From the NCBI GenBank assembly GCA_034769895.1, contig CM068368.1, positions 690,943,877 through 691,007,876 on the forward strand: DNA of 64,000 nucleotides, read 5' to 3'. Below the pieces are notes generated by a model. It made no database searches and was not told where the DNA came from. It was given only the letters and a program-made list of their open reading frames with translations. The stretch comes from Magicicada septendecula. Lineage: Eukaryota > Arthropoda > Insecta > Hemiptera > Cicadidae. Made by a program: the position numbers and the translations under genes. Below are positions 1 through 9,399 of the stretch, piece by piece (within the stretch, counting starts at the first letter, position 1; each line of letters opens with the position of its first letter).

Positions 1-1175
1 TACATAGCTGTTTTCTGGGGAAACCTGATGTTGTAAAATTTTTGTTAGAATCAGGTGCTGATCCAAACTTTAAGAAAGAATTCTACACACCATTAATGGC
101 AGTCTGTTCATCAAGAGCAAATGAAGATGACCTAGCCAGATGTATGGAATATTTGTTAGAATACAAAGCGGACATAAATGAAACAGATAAATACAGGACT
201 ACTGCTCTTATGTTTGCTGTCAAAGAAGAACACTTGGAACTGATGTCAAAATTAATTAAAGCAAAATGTAATATTGACAAACAAGACCGTGAAGGATGGA
301 CTGCTCTGTTCCATGCCATTTTAAAAAACAATTTAGCAGCTGTGAAACTTTTAGTAGATGCAGGTTGTAAATTAAATCTACAAGACTTAAAAAACAGATC
401 TGCTTACCAGTTGGCATCATATTTTGGGTACAAGGATATTGCTAACATTGTTTGTACAGATCAAGATGTAATACATGATTCTGAAGAAAATACAAATGGA
501 TCAGAACTAACAATTTTGGATCCTGTTCAACGACTGATTCAACAACTTCCATGTACAAATGGGCAAAATGACATGTGTGGCTTTCCATCAGAAGTGATTT
601 CTCTACTTTATGGAATGGGAATGGAAAGATATATCCAGCGTTTTATAGAACATAATGTCCAGTTAGGAGAATTTTTGATAATATCAGACAAACATTTAAA
701 GGAAATTGGAGTTAGATTTTCAAGCCACAGGCAACATATTTTATTATGTATAAAGAAGTTTCATTTAAGACAGTGGAATCAGTCATCATTGGGTCTTAAA
801 GATTTGAAGTTTCGAGTAGAATTAGAAGATGCAGACAGATTAGTGGCTATAATAACAAAGCATCTTCATGTATTAAAGACTACTGTTCATTACACACGAA
901 AACATATGCCAGTAGAAACAAATCCTGAACTATTTGAGACTACAGAAAAAGCATTACACCAGTTGCGTCTTATTGTAAATGAATTAAACATAATAAATTC
1001 ATTTGCTAAACGTACTGAGAAAAATGATAAAATTATCCATGTTGATCTTATAAAACAAAAGGAACCACCCAGTCTATTTAATGAAATTGTGAAGATAGCT
1101 AGTATAGGTTTTATTGTTGGTATTGCATTATGGAAAAATAGAATGATTATAGGACCAAAGCTCAAGGCTTCTTGA
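1..1175 (+). CDS. Gasz: GASZ/ASZ1 (ankyrin, SAM, C-terminal membrane anchor), 3' part
   Basis: The reading frame enters from the left edge (first full codon at base 3) and ends at the TGA before 1176, so the start and at least one ankyrin repeat lie outside. Seen in order: four to five ankyrin repeats (about bases 3-460, with LLESGADPN-, TALMFAV- and TALFHAI-type helices), a SAM domain (about 590-775, around LLYGMGMERYIQRF and LKEIGVRFSSHRQHIL), a charged helical stretch, and a final hydrophobic segment (about 1080-1140, FNEIVKIASIGFIVGIALW) followed by a short basic tail. This order is diagnostic of GASZ/ASZ1, a mitochondrial outer-membrane scaffold of germline nuage needed for piRNA biogenesis; localisation and role are from the family. 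The visible 1.17 kb has no intron, which could be one long last exon or a retrocopy. The frame is undamaged and constrained-looking, so I prefer a functional gene. Confidence 0.88.
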   Translation, partial: HSCFLGKPDVVKFLLESGADPNFKKEFYTPLMAVCSSRANEDDLARCMEYLLEYKADINETDKYRTTALMFAVKEEHLELMSKLIKAKCNIDKQDREGWTALFHAILKNNLAAVKLLVDAGCKLNLQDLKNRSAYQLASYFGYKDIANIVCTDQDVIHDSEENTNGSELTILDPVQRLIQQLPCTNGQNDMCGFPSEVISLLYGMGMERYIQRFIEHNVQLGEFLIISDKHLKEIGVRFSSHRQHILLCIKKFHLRQWNQSSLGLKDLKFRVELEDADRLVAIITKHLHVLKTTVHYTRKHMPVETNPELFETTEKALHQLRLIVNELNIINSFAKRTEKNDKIIHVDLIKQKEPPSLFNEIVKIASIGFIVGIALWKNRMIIGPKLKAS

Positions 1176-2552
1176 ATTTACTGTTATACACCAGTGTACA
1201 GTGATACAAAAGTAAGAATTCTTTGTGTATATATATTTGTTCTTTAATGATCAATATATTCTTTCACTCCTACATTATTATATTTTTGATCCAGTGATTG
1301 TGTATTATTTTATTTGAAACTAATGGTGACCAGTTTTGCTATATGCTTAAATAGTGAAAATAAGACTCATGTATTGGTTTACATTATACATATTTTTCCT
1401 CTGCACGTGCATGCGCGCAAGTGTGTGTATTGATATAACCGTATATCATCTTATTGCAAATCATTATTGTGTATCAGCATGATTTTATTCACACATGTAA
1501 TATTACTTATGGCTAGTAGTCAAGCTACCTGCAAATTATGTTTAAAACAAGTAATATAATTTTTCATTTTTATACAACCAATTTTTTTTTAATAAAGAAG
1601 TCTTTAAAAATCTTTCAGTTGAACGTTATTAAAAGTAGTAATAAAATGTATATGATTATATAAGACTGTGTAAATTTTACAAGTTTTCAAGAAGTTAAAA
1701 ATTCTAATTATATAATGCCATTTATATAACAAAGCATTTGCATAATATATAACATGCAAGTTGTAATAGTATAATTTTGTTAATCAAAATGATAAATTTA
1801 TTTATTATTACTTACCTATAATATAGTTATTACACACTATGTCTTATGGCCAGAATTAAAGTAAAAAGATAAGACAGATTTTTAAAAATGGATTCAAGAG
1901 TCCAACTCAGAGTTTTATTCTTAGTTTAACCTACATGATAATAAACACAGTTTTTTACTATTTGAATTGTGTTAAACTCAGAAATAAAGAGAAAATCAAA
2001 GCCACAGTTTTAACAGATATTGCTTCTGTACAGCTACAATATATTGGAATATTAATGTTTTGTAATTGGATAGGAAAAAAATGTGAAATTCAGAACAATT
2101 GTTCTTTTTATTTTTTAGTTGTCAATAATTCATATTGGGTTCAGTTACCCTTTGCGTAGGGTGAATGGTACATTTACAATCAGTCATAACACATTATGTA
2201 ATAGGAAAGTTCATGGCATACGCTTACAAATCTATTGTGAAAATACCTCCCTTTATCTTACAAACATACAAACTTAAAAAAAAGCTGGTAATTTTAGAGT
2301 ATACTTGTTAGATGTCAGTGTAATTAAAGTACCGCTAACCTATAAAAAATGTTCATAAAAAGTAAATTACTATACCAAAAGTAATGTTAATTTAAATGAT
2401 AAAGGATCTTTTTTGTTAAAAGTTAAGAATTTTTGTAAAAAACTTCACAGATAACTTATTTATCAAGTTTTAAAGAATGAGTGAATATACATGGATTTTA
2501 AAGTCAGCATAAACACATCTTGTGAAACATAAATGGTGCTGCTGTGTCCAAG
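1176..2552. other. GASZ 3' UTR and AT-rich intergenic DNA
   Basis: No convincing coding sequence. The first about 430 bases are probably 3' UTR, judging from the poly(A) signal near 1591. The remainder is AT-rich; a 74-codon open frame at 1935-2159 has no recognisable protein features and is taken as chance. Confidence 0.6.
1591..1596 (+). terminator. Candidate poly(A) signal of Gasz
   Basis: An AATAAA hexamer directly after a T-run, 415 bases past the Gasz stop codon, followed by T-rich sequence. It is the first canonical hexamer I see downstream on this strand. The actual cleavage site cannot be seen. Confidence 0.45.
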
Positions 2553-2759
2553 CAGAGGCACACCGAGTTTTAGGGGGGGGGGGTTCAAAAACTTTGGAAT
2601 AAGGTGCACTGTTTTGGTTTTGCACATTTTTTCTGTTGAAACATATCTTCACAGTTGCCCAAATTATTATAGTTCTATAGAATTAAGATCCAGATGATAT
2701 AAATGTCCAAAATAGCATCTATTTTAAAAGTTTTCTATGTTCGTTTATTTTGTTTAAAT

Positions 2760-3830
2760 AGGGCATAGGGCTCAGGTTTTTTTAACACAGATGACCTAAA
2801 GGAATCCCATGAGTCACTAACCAGTTAATCATGTCTGCCATTTTTGTTAATGGTGATGTTGGAGGTGGTTTTATTTATAAGCCTACACTATCGTGGGATG
2901 CATTATCTATTACTATTACACTGTTCTAATTCAAGTTTGGAATAAACATTTCAGTCATCCACTTTTCATAATTTTCGTGCCGTGATAATTGCCTTTTTTA
3001 GAACCTGATTTAAACATTAAGAGCCCATTAGGTACAAACCAATTTTCACTACTAGTATTAGTAGTTATTACATAAAAATTAGAGTTTCAACTCAAGTATG
3101 ACTAACAAAAATCTTTGAACTACCTTCTCTGTAATAAATTCCACATTTACCTTGAGACTAACAACATTTAAAGCCCTAATTATCAGCTAAAATGTGTTAT
3201 TACCAATACAATCACCCACTGTCCTTTGTTTACTGGAATTTTCAGCCACTTTTGTCATTGTCTGTTCACGTTTTTGTAACTGACATTGAAATGCGAAAAC
3301 AAGTTTCTCTGTGTATACTATGGGCCACCGTTCTTCTCTGTATTGCCATAATTTTCTTATATAGGCCTATGAACTCTTAAGTTTCTAATGTCGTATTTTT
3401 CTGTGTAATGTTTTCTATTGCTTTTGGCACATTTCCATCGAAATCCCATTTGAGGAATAATGTGTCTCAGACTAGGGCACTACCATTATAATCAATTTGT
3501 GTTTCAAATGGTTTTAAATAACTCTGAATCAAAAAGGGACCCTGACTCTGAGTCAGGTTTGGGGGGGGGGTCTTTCCCCTTCTATGGATTGAAATTCATG
3601 AATAATTAATAGATTAGTACACTTGTCAAAATCATCTAAATCTGTTTTTATTTCCCTTGTAAAATGGTCTTTATGGGGAGTGCTGAAAGATTTTATATCA
3701 CCCATATACGCTGACGCTTCTTTAATAATTCAACAAACACTACTTAGAGATACACTGCATGCCTGAGCTACCTTGCTGTAACTTTCTTTTTGACATTTCT
3801 TGAACTTCCAATTAAATAACTTGTACATGT
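2760..3830 (-). pseudogene. Relic DDE transposase (DDE_3/IS630-Tc1-like superfamily protein)
   Basis: Reverse-complement translation in several frames gives collinear pieces of a transposase family found in insect genomes. A helix-turn-helix part comes first (SKVAQACSVSLSSVCRIIKE, near 3780-3720), then a TDLDDFDKC...IHEF segment (near 3640-3600), a GFRWKCAKSNRKHYTEKYDI segment (near 3450-3380), FVPNGLLMFKSGSKKGNYHG (near 3040-2980) and VIDNASHDS containing a catalytic aspartate (near 2915-2890). The order is right for a single-exon transposase of about 350-400 residues. Frame changes and in-frame stops separate the pieces, so it is non-functional. Confidence 0.75.
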
Positions 3831-3888
3831 TATAAATTATTTTCTGACTCTATGTATGACTTTACTTTGCACTAAAGTCAGTGGCGAT

Positions 3889-4000
3889 CCAGACTAATCC
3901 ATTTCACTCTCCATATTGGTAAATATAGCAATAAACTAAATGCTCCAGACTGATTCATTTCACTCTCCACACCAGTAAATATAGCAATAAACTAAACGCT
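3889..4000 (+). repeat. 56-bp tandem duplication
   Basis: Two adjacent copies, 3889-3944 and 3945-4000, both starting CCAGACT and ending in AATAAACTAAAYGCT. They differ at a handful of bases. They lie near the transposase N-terminal end of the decayed element and are probably a local replication duplication. Confidence 0.85.
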
Positions 4001-4269
4001 GTGAAAACTGGTGTTTTTTGAAAAGTACAAACACAATTACATATCATGCACTATTGGTATGAAAACAGTGTTCGTGTCTGGTAAACTTACCTACGCTGAT
4101 CTTTAGTTTATCATTTAGTAATAGTAAAAATGTTAATTTGTTATAAGAATATAGTAATTACTATGGTCTTACTATTTGTACATACATTGATTACAAAATT
4201 TTTTCCATATTTTTGTGGGAGGTTCTAATCCTCAAACCCCCTCCCTCTGGGTGCACCACTGTGTCTAAG

Positions 4270-6032
4270 TGATGTATAGAATACAAGTAAACTAAAATAA
4301 TAAAATTAATATTAAAAATAGAATTATCAGATGAATTACAAATATTTTACAAAAACTTGGATTATCTAAAGCAGGGGTTCTGTTAGAGCATTGAATTGTG
4401 TAGGATTCATTCTTTGATTAATGGGAGTTTTTCAAGGATTAAATAAAGGGACAGTTGAAGAAGAGTGGTCAAATGTTTCTGTATACTTACAAAACTTCTG
4501 TATTATAATACTTACAAGGTTTCCGAATACAAAACAGGACTATTAGTTATCACTTGCGTTGTTTAATTTTTACAAGGATAGAATGGTTACTAAGTAAGAA
4601 GGAAGAGAGAAACATTGACAAACAAGACCATGAAGGATGGACTGTTCTGTTCCATGCCATTAAAAAAAAACAATTTAGCAGCTGTGAAACTTTTAGTCTG
4701 TTCAGTTTTTAAAGAGACATTGCTAGGTTCATTGTTTTAGATGAAAAGAGAAAATAATGAAAAGTCAAACAATAAGATGGTGGTTTGTATAGCTAAATAT
4801 ATGACCATTTCTGTAATTCTAGTGAGATGTAATGGTGGTGAAATTGTGGAGCAGGAAATAGAAGTAGTTTATGTAGAGGTAATTATAAAAGCTTATGGGT
4901 TGATAGGATAAGAAGTGAACTCCCAAAACATAAAAGCATACAGGATGTGAGGATAAGCTTAGAAATGAAAACAAGAATGTATATAAGTACACTGAGACAT
5001 TAATTACTTGTGGAGCTGTGCTGGACAAGACACCGTAACAACTGAAGATAAACACAAACTGCTGAAACAAGGATATTAAGAAGAATATTAATTTCAACAA
5101 AATGAGACCTTAATAAACTTTAACACTCGAAAGCCATGCAAGGTGACAGGCATAGAGGACTGGATAAAGGAAAGGCAGCACTATGGAATTATCCCCATCA
5201 ATAGAACCGGTTAGGGCAGACTCATTAAAAAGGTATGAGATAACCATCTGAAAGGCAGAAAAATAATCAAATTACCAAAAATGAGACAGAGGGACTACAC
5301 AGAATAGTGAAGTTGAATATAGACAGAAGTAGCTCCTAAAGAGTAGAAAAATAATTGATCCTAGGATTCAGATTTGGATGTAAGTGGAAGTAGTGTACTC
5401 AGATTCATGGAATTCACTATATTTGATAAGAGTAGATTTGAGGATTTTGATGAACCCATCAACAGTTTGTTTCTTCAAAATGTATAAATATGGTAGGGTG
5501 TCATTACTGCTCACACAGTCACACAAACTCTTTTAGTAACTTTCTCCATTTGGTCATTCCATATCGTATTAGCTTGTTACACATTGTATTATCTGTCTTT
5601 ATATATCCTCCATAGGGATAAAGAAAAAAGGAATTATAAAGAAACATTTTAAACATGCCAGTACAAAAGTAACTTACTCTTCGACATAAGTCGAAGTAAA
5701 TAATTAGACAATTTAGTCATGTGATTACAAACATTCTTAATTCTTCATGTAAACATTGATATATCTGATGTTTGAAGGATGGTTCAAATGTTTACTCAGC
5801 CCACAGTGTTTCCAACTCAGTTTATGATAATTATAGTGCAGTAATTTATTCCACAGCAACACAGAAAAATTTGTTTTTTATTTAAAGAGTTTTTACTTTC
5901 TAACTTATTTGAATTTTATGTGCCTATTATTGTATGCAGTTTTTTGATCTCCATTGAGGCATTACGTAAGTTTGGATGGTAATTACTAGATTTCCAGCCT
6001 TGTGAGGGAAGAGTGGTCTTGTTCCCCAGGTA
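4270..6032. other. AT-rich intergenic DNA with one Gasz-derived fragment
   Basis: Apart from the Gasz fragment at 4614-4697 I recognise nothing. Around 5130-5330 the + strand reads as lysine-rich peptide-like sequence with several stops (for example GIEDWIKERQHYGIIP), which may be an eroded element of unknown type. No ORF over 90 codons looks real. Confidence 0.5.
4614..4697 (+). pseudogene. Duplicated fragment of the Gasz ankyrin region
   Basis: About 84 bases match 273-356 in the Gasz coding region, from ATTGACAAACAAGACC to GCTGTGAAACTTTTAG, with only a few substitutions and a longer A-run in the middle. Both ends drop abruptly into unrelated sequence. The match spans about 28 codons of one ankyrin repeat, and the A-run change shifts the frame. 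It could be a partial gene duplication or a decayed duplicate exon; I see no clean splice sites. Confidence 0.85.
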
Positions 6033-6595
6033 CAGGGTGGCGACCGACTGGGAAAATCAGGAAAACTGGGAATATGCGTGAATTTCATTGACCGGGAAAA
6101 CTACGTGAATTATGCGTGAATTTTCAGGAATCCTGGAATTTTAAAAAAAGAAATAAAGTTAAGAGTACGACATTATTAATATCGAACAGCGCCAACAGCA
6201 ACATAGAGCTATCCGACTCGTGGATCCAGTAAATGTCTTTACGGCACAAAATTATCGTACAAAATATTGTGTTCAATCCCTACTCTAACAGAGTCAGTGA
6301 ATGGAGCGGTGTTTTTCTCACGTAAAACTATGGTACTGGTATCTAACCTGCGTAGTCAGAGTAGCGTCTATGCTCAAGTGCGTCTACGCAAAGACAGCGC
6401 GTCGGCAGCCGCAAATCTGGCATGATGAGGAGCTTAGCTGATTATGGTACAAATTAGATTTCTACTTAATGAACAAGTAACAAAAGCAGAAATAATTTGG
6501 TGTAAGCAGTAAAACCAATCAAGGCAATGTTCACAGACTGACAATGTACAAAAAATGGAGTTACAAATAATGAAAGTCGGCTATTTAATTGGATT

Positions 6596-7205
6596 TGGCC
6601 TAGCCCCCTACTTCAAAAATGAATTAGTAAATACAATTTCACAGACCAATTGTTTTGTCATTTGTTTTGATGAATCTCTTAATAAAGTGTCACAGTGCCA
6701 ACAAGTGAACATTTTTCTGAAGTTCTGAGATCATGCGAAAATTAAATCCTCCACTCAACAGTCCGTTGAGGACCAAGGCGTACTGCGCAGCTTTTTGTGT
6801 TAGTGTGATGGTGTATGGCTAGTACTACGCGCCACCAGCCGCTAGTTGCGGTATTCACAGCCAGGAGGCGGCGCTGTTATATCTCAGCGCCCACTCAGTT
6901 CTGCCTCACGACGGACGCTGAGTGCACGCCGTTCGGAGCCTCCACCGGGAATTGTACCCAGGACCATGAGCGCATCAATTGCCTGCGTTAGCCACTAGAC
7001 CACCTGGATGGAGGTTCTATGGGATCATGCGAAAGAAGAAGTAAGTACCAGATACCTTACTTCGGCATTTTTACAGTCCTCTACTGCTGCCAACCTTCAG
7101 GCAGCCTTTATTGAGTCACTTTCATCTTTAGATTTTAAGAAAATATTGCAGGTGTCAATGGACAGCCCATTACTCTTAGTTTTTTTAAGAAAACTTAGAG
7201 TATAA
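6596..7205 (+). pseudogene. hAT transposase relic, interrupted by a SINE
   Basis: Two + strand pieces flank the SINE. The first (about 6600-6740) reads YFKNELVNTISQ...FVICFDESLNK, matching the region around the first catalytic Asp of insect hAT transposases. The second (about 7014-7205) reads RYLTSAFLQSSTAANLQAAF then KILQVSMDSP, matching the region around the second Asp. In related proteins these two blocks are adjacent, so the SINE explains the gap. The start and the large C-terminal dimerisation region are not recognisable. Confidence 0.7.
6741..7013 (-). mobile_element. tRNA-derived SINE with target-site duplications
   Basis: On the minus strand the element starts near 7013 with a tRNA-like head: an A-box-like GGTCTAGTGGCTAACGC, then a B-box-like GGGTACAATTCCC about 35 bases on, as in pol III promoters of tRNA SINEs. 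A GC-rich body of about 200 bases follows. It is flanked by GATCATGCGAAA at 6729-6740 and 7023-7034; the repeat extends imperfectly to GTTCT on both sides (6722 and 7014). The insertion splits a hAT transposase reading frame. No poly(A) tail is visible at the 6741 end. Confidence 0.8.
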
Positions 7206-7456
7206 GACAAATTTCTACATGTAAATTTCTGCATATATTATTTCATAAGTTTTAGTCACTTTTTCCAGCCTTTTTAATCATTGAAAGTAACCTTTTTTTT
7301 AATTAGTCATGTTTATCACTTTTTTATACTTCAAAACCTGCTTCAAGACCTGGAATTGTGAAATGTAATAGGCCTACTAAGATTATTTAACAACTGTGGG
7401 AAGAACCAATAATTCTTTTTTTTTTTGACATGATAATGTCTTTTAGCTTGACATCG

Positions 7457-7704
7457 TTTGAAACTTTCTGTAACATGTAATGCTGTATGATGTCATCATT
7501 GCGTGACGCTTCCACACTTTCGATTCCCCACAGTCTAGAAATTTGATATGTAAACGCATCAAGACAGAAATAATCGCTGCTGACATTGAGTTTAGCAAAC
7601 GTTTTAGTGAGAATAAATTTGGTTTTACATGCTCTTTTGTCTGTACTGCATTGTTTGAAACTTTCTGTAACATGTAACGCTGTATGACGTCATCATTGCG
7701 TGAC
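7457..7704 (+). repeat. Direct repeat, about 50 bp, spaced by about 190 bp
   Basis: TTTGAAACTTTCTGTAACATG and the following TGTATGAYGTCATCATTGCGTGAC occur at about 7457-7505 and again at about 7650-7697. The second copy is followed by further TGACGTCAT-like words. The two copies bracket the smaller Helitron-like coding fragment, so they may mark a duplication or junction of two Helitron copies. Confidence 0.75.
7562..7650 (+). pseudogene. Second, diverged Helitron N-terminal fragment
   Basis: The + strand from 7562 reads KTEIIAADIEFSKRFSENKF then GFTCS. This aligns without gaps to KTEEIAVDAEFTKQFDDNEF then GYTCS at about 8266-8345 in the longer Helitron piece. Roughly half the residues are identical and the nucleotide similarity is lower, so this is a separate lineage and not a recent duplication. 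Confidence 0.65.
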
Positions 7705-7861
7705 ATCATCATTGCATGACGTCATTGGTATTGTTGTAAATAAAGGTTTGTTTTGATACGTCGCAATATGTAAATAAAGGTTTGTTTTGTGTTGTGGTGA
7801 AATACACTGCTGCTGATATATAGTAACCTAACGTGGCGACTGACTAAAACAGCGTTCGACA

Positions 7862-8680
7862 ATGGATAGCAGCGACAAGAAGGCTCAGATCAAGAAACGA
7901 CAAAATGCCGAGCGCGTAAGAAAGTGTCGGGAATGAAAGAAGCTTGAGAAGGAACAGCAACGAGCAGCTGCTGTCGGCGGTGAAGCTTTGGTACCAGCGG
8001 CCCCATCGCAACAAACACGAAAGCAAGATGACTTACTGCGTGAAGAATTGAACGAGTACTTAATAAATACACCGTTCGCGTCGACGATGACTGAGCAGGA
8101 GAAAATCGATGCATTCTACAACATGAAACTGGCAGAGAAGTGAAGGGAAACCAACAAACGAGTAAAACGTTGTAGATTGAATAAGAAAATTGAGATGGCA
8201 ACTAAACGAGCGAACGAAGCAGCTGAATTCGAACAGGCAATCGCTGCGGTATCGCCAAAACACTTGAAAACTGAAGAGATAGCAGTAGATGCGGAATTCA
8301 CGAAACAATTCGACGACAACGAGTTCGGTTACACCTGCTCCGTGTGCGATCGCTTATGGTTCGAGAGAGATTTGCGACCACCACCGCAAAAGAGAACACA
8401 TACTGGCTGCTGAGTTCCCCGACGACGATGTAGCTACCTTCAAAGTGTGCGAAACGTGTTACATATCCCTAGCACTTGAGAATATACCCAACTTGTCAAG
8501 ATCCAATGGCTTCGTGTACCCTGAGTATCCCGATCATTTGCCACCGCTTGATTGTATAAGTGAACGTCTGGTTTCACCGCGTCTACCGTTCATGCAGATG
8601 CGACGCCTGCGGTTTGTCCACGGCAGTCAAAGTATTATAGGACAAAAAACATTTGCGCAAAAGAAACAATCAGTCAGTTA
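7862..8680 (+). pseudogene. Helitron helicase-like protein, N-terminal part
   Basis: From the ATG at 7862 the + strand encodes a basic, glutamine-rich coiled segment (MDSSDKKAQIKKRQNAERV), then a cysteine-pair region (CSVCDRLWFERDL; VCETCYISL), then the conserved IPNLSRSNGFVYPEYPDHLP and ERLVSPRLPFMQMRRLRFVH blocks. These precede the Rep/HUH domain in many arthropod Helitrons. Several stops and a frame change near 8400 interrupt it, and neither the Rep nor the helicase domain follows. Confidence 0.75.
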
Positions 8681-9399
8681 GTAACCATAATAATGTTGTG
8701 TTTAGCTGGCGGCTGAAAGACATTATCATGCTCTTAAGCTTTTACCATTTGGTAAACGGTACTGTATCTTTTTGTAGTTAGCATTAAATTTAAAATAACA
8801 TTTTTCAGTACTGGTTATACTAATCACAACTTAATTATTTCGATAAGTGTGTTATGAGCATACATAGTCCAAGCGCTGCTCAGTTTGTAGAGTGACAGTT
8901 CTTTTGCGTGGAGTAATTTTTTAACCTGTATTAATAGCATAAATATTTAATTTGATAACCTGTATGTGCTGATTATTTAGAATTAACAGTAAGTGAAAGA
9001 GCAAGACATATCGTAAGTATGAATATGGTGTTAATTTTTTTTTAACGTTTTGTGTTATAATTTGATTTACGTCGAATGTGTAATCAGTAACCTGGAATTT
9101 TTTTGAAAATGTCCTGGAATTATGCATGAATTTTCTGGCCTTAGTTTAGTGGCCACCCTGCAGGTAGTTTTCCATAGTGAGAATCAAACTCAAGCCACAT
9201 GAAGTGAAACAACACACTATAACTACATCACAGTGACACTATAATATATCACAGTGATACTAAGCCAGATGTATAAAGATAAAATAGTATCTGATTTGAA
9301 TATTACTGAGGTGTATCGTAACATAGTGGGTTGCAACAAATAGTATTTTACTGTAAAATATGCCAACATACATATCCATTAATTCAAAATTAACTAGCC

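Larger units (their letters stand above)
2553..4261 (-). mobile_element. Decayed DNA transposon with hAT-like ends and 8-bp target duplication
   Basis: The left end begins CAGAGGCACACCGAG and the right end, read in reverse complement, begins CAGTGGTGCACCCAGAG, so the termini are imperfect inverted repeats of the CAG-GGTGCAC type common in hAT elements. They are flanked by TGTCCAAG (2545-2552) and TGTCTAAG (4262-4269), an 8-bp duplication with one mismatch. G- or C-rich tracts sit just inside both ends. The interior holds a relic DDE transposase on the minus strand and a 56-bp tandem duplication. The many interruptions show an old, dead copy. The protein type is not the one I expect with such ends (see findings). 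Confidence 0.7.
7440..8680 (+). mobile_element. Helitron-derived block, truncated
   Basis: This block inside the hAT relic contains the N-terminal coding part of an arthropod Helitron (7862-8680) and a second diverged piece of the same protein region (7562-7650). I could not find a confident Helitron 5' TC end or 3' hairpin plus CTRR end, so the borders are approximate. Coding similarity ends abruptly near 8645, just where related proteins continue. Confidence 0.55.
6033..9160 (+). mobile_element. Decayed hAT element with nested SINE and Helitron pieces
   Basis: The ends are CAGGGTGGCGACC at 6033 and, in reverse complement, CAGGGTGGCCACT at 9160. Subterminal regions on both sides repeat GGAATTATGCRTGAATTTT-like words. 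Flanking bases share CAGGTA (6027-6032 and 9161-9166), shorter than the 8 bp normal for hAT, so the duplication is uncertain. Between the ends lie + strand hAT transposase fragments, a SINE, and a Helitron-derived block. It appears to have taken at least two later insertions. Confidence 0.65.

Noticed and set aside
5130-5330. Lysine-rich peptide-like stretch on the plus strand
   Set aside because: Suggestive of an eroded coding sequence, but I cannot match it to a family and several stops break it.
7844-8319. Overlapping minus-strand frames across the Helitron block
   Set aside because: Opposite strand to clear Helitron protein blocks; Phe/Ser-rich shadow frames.
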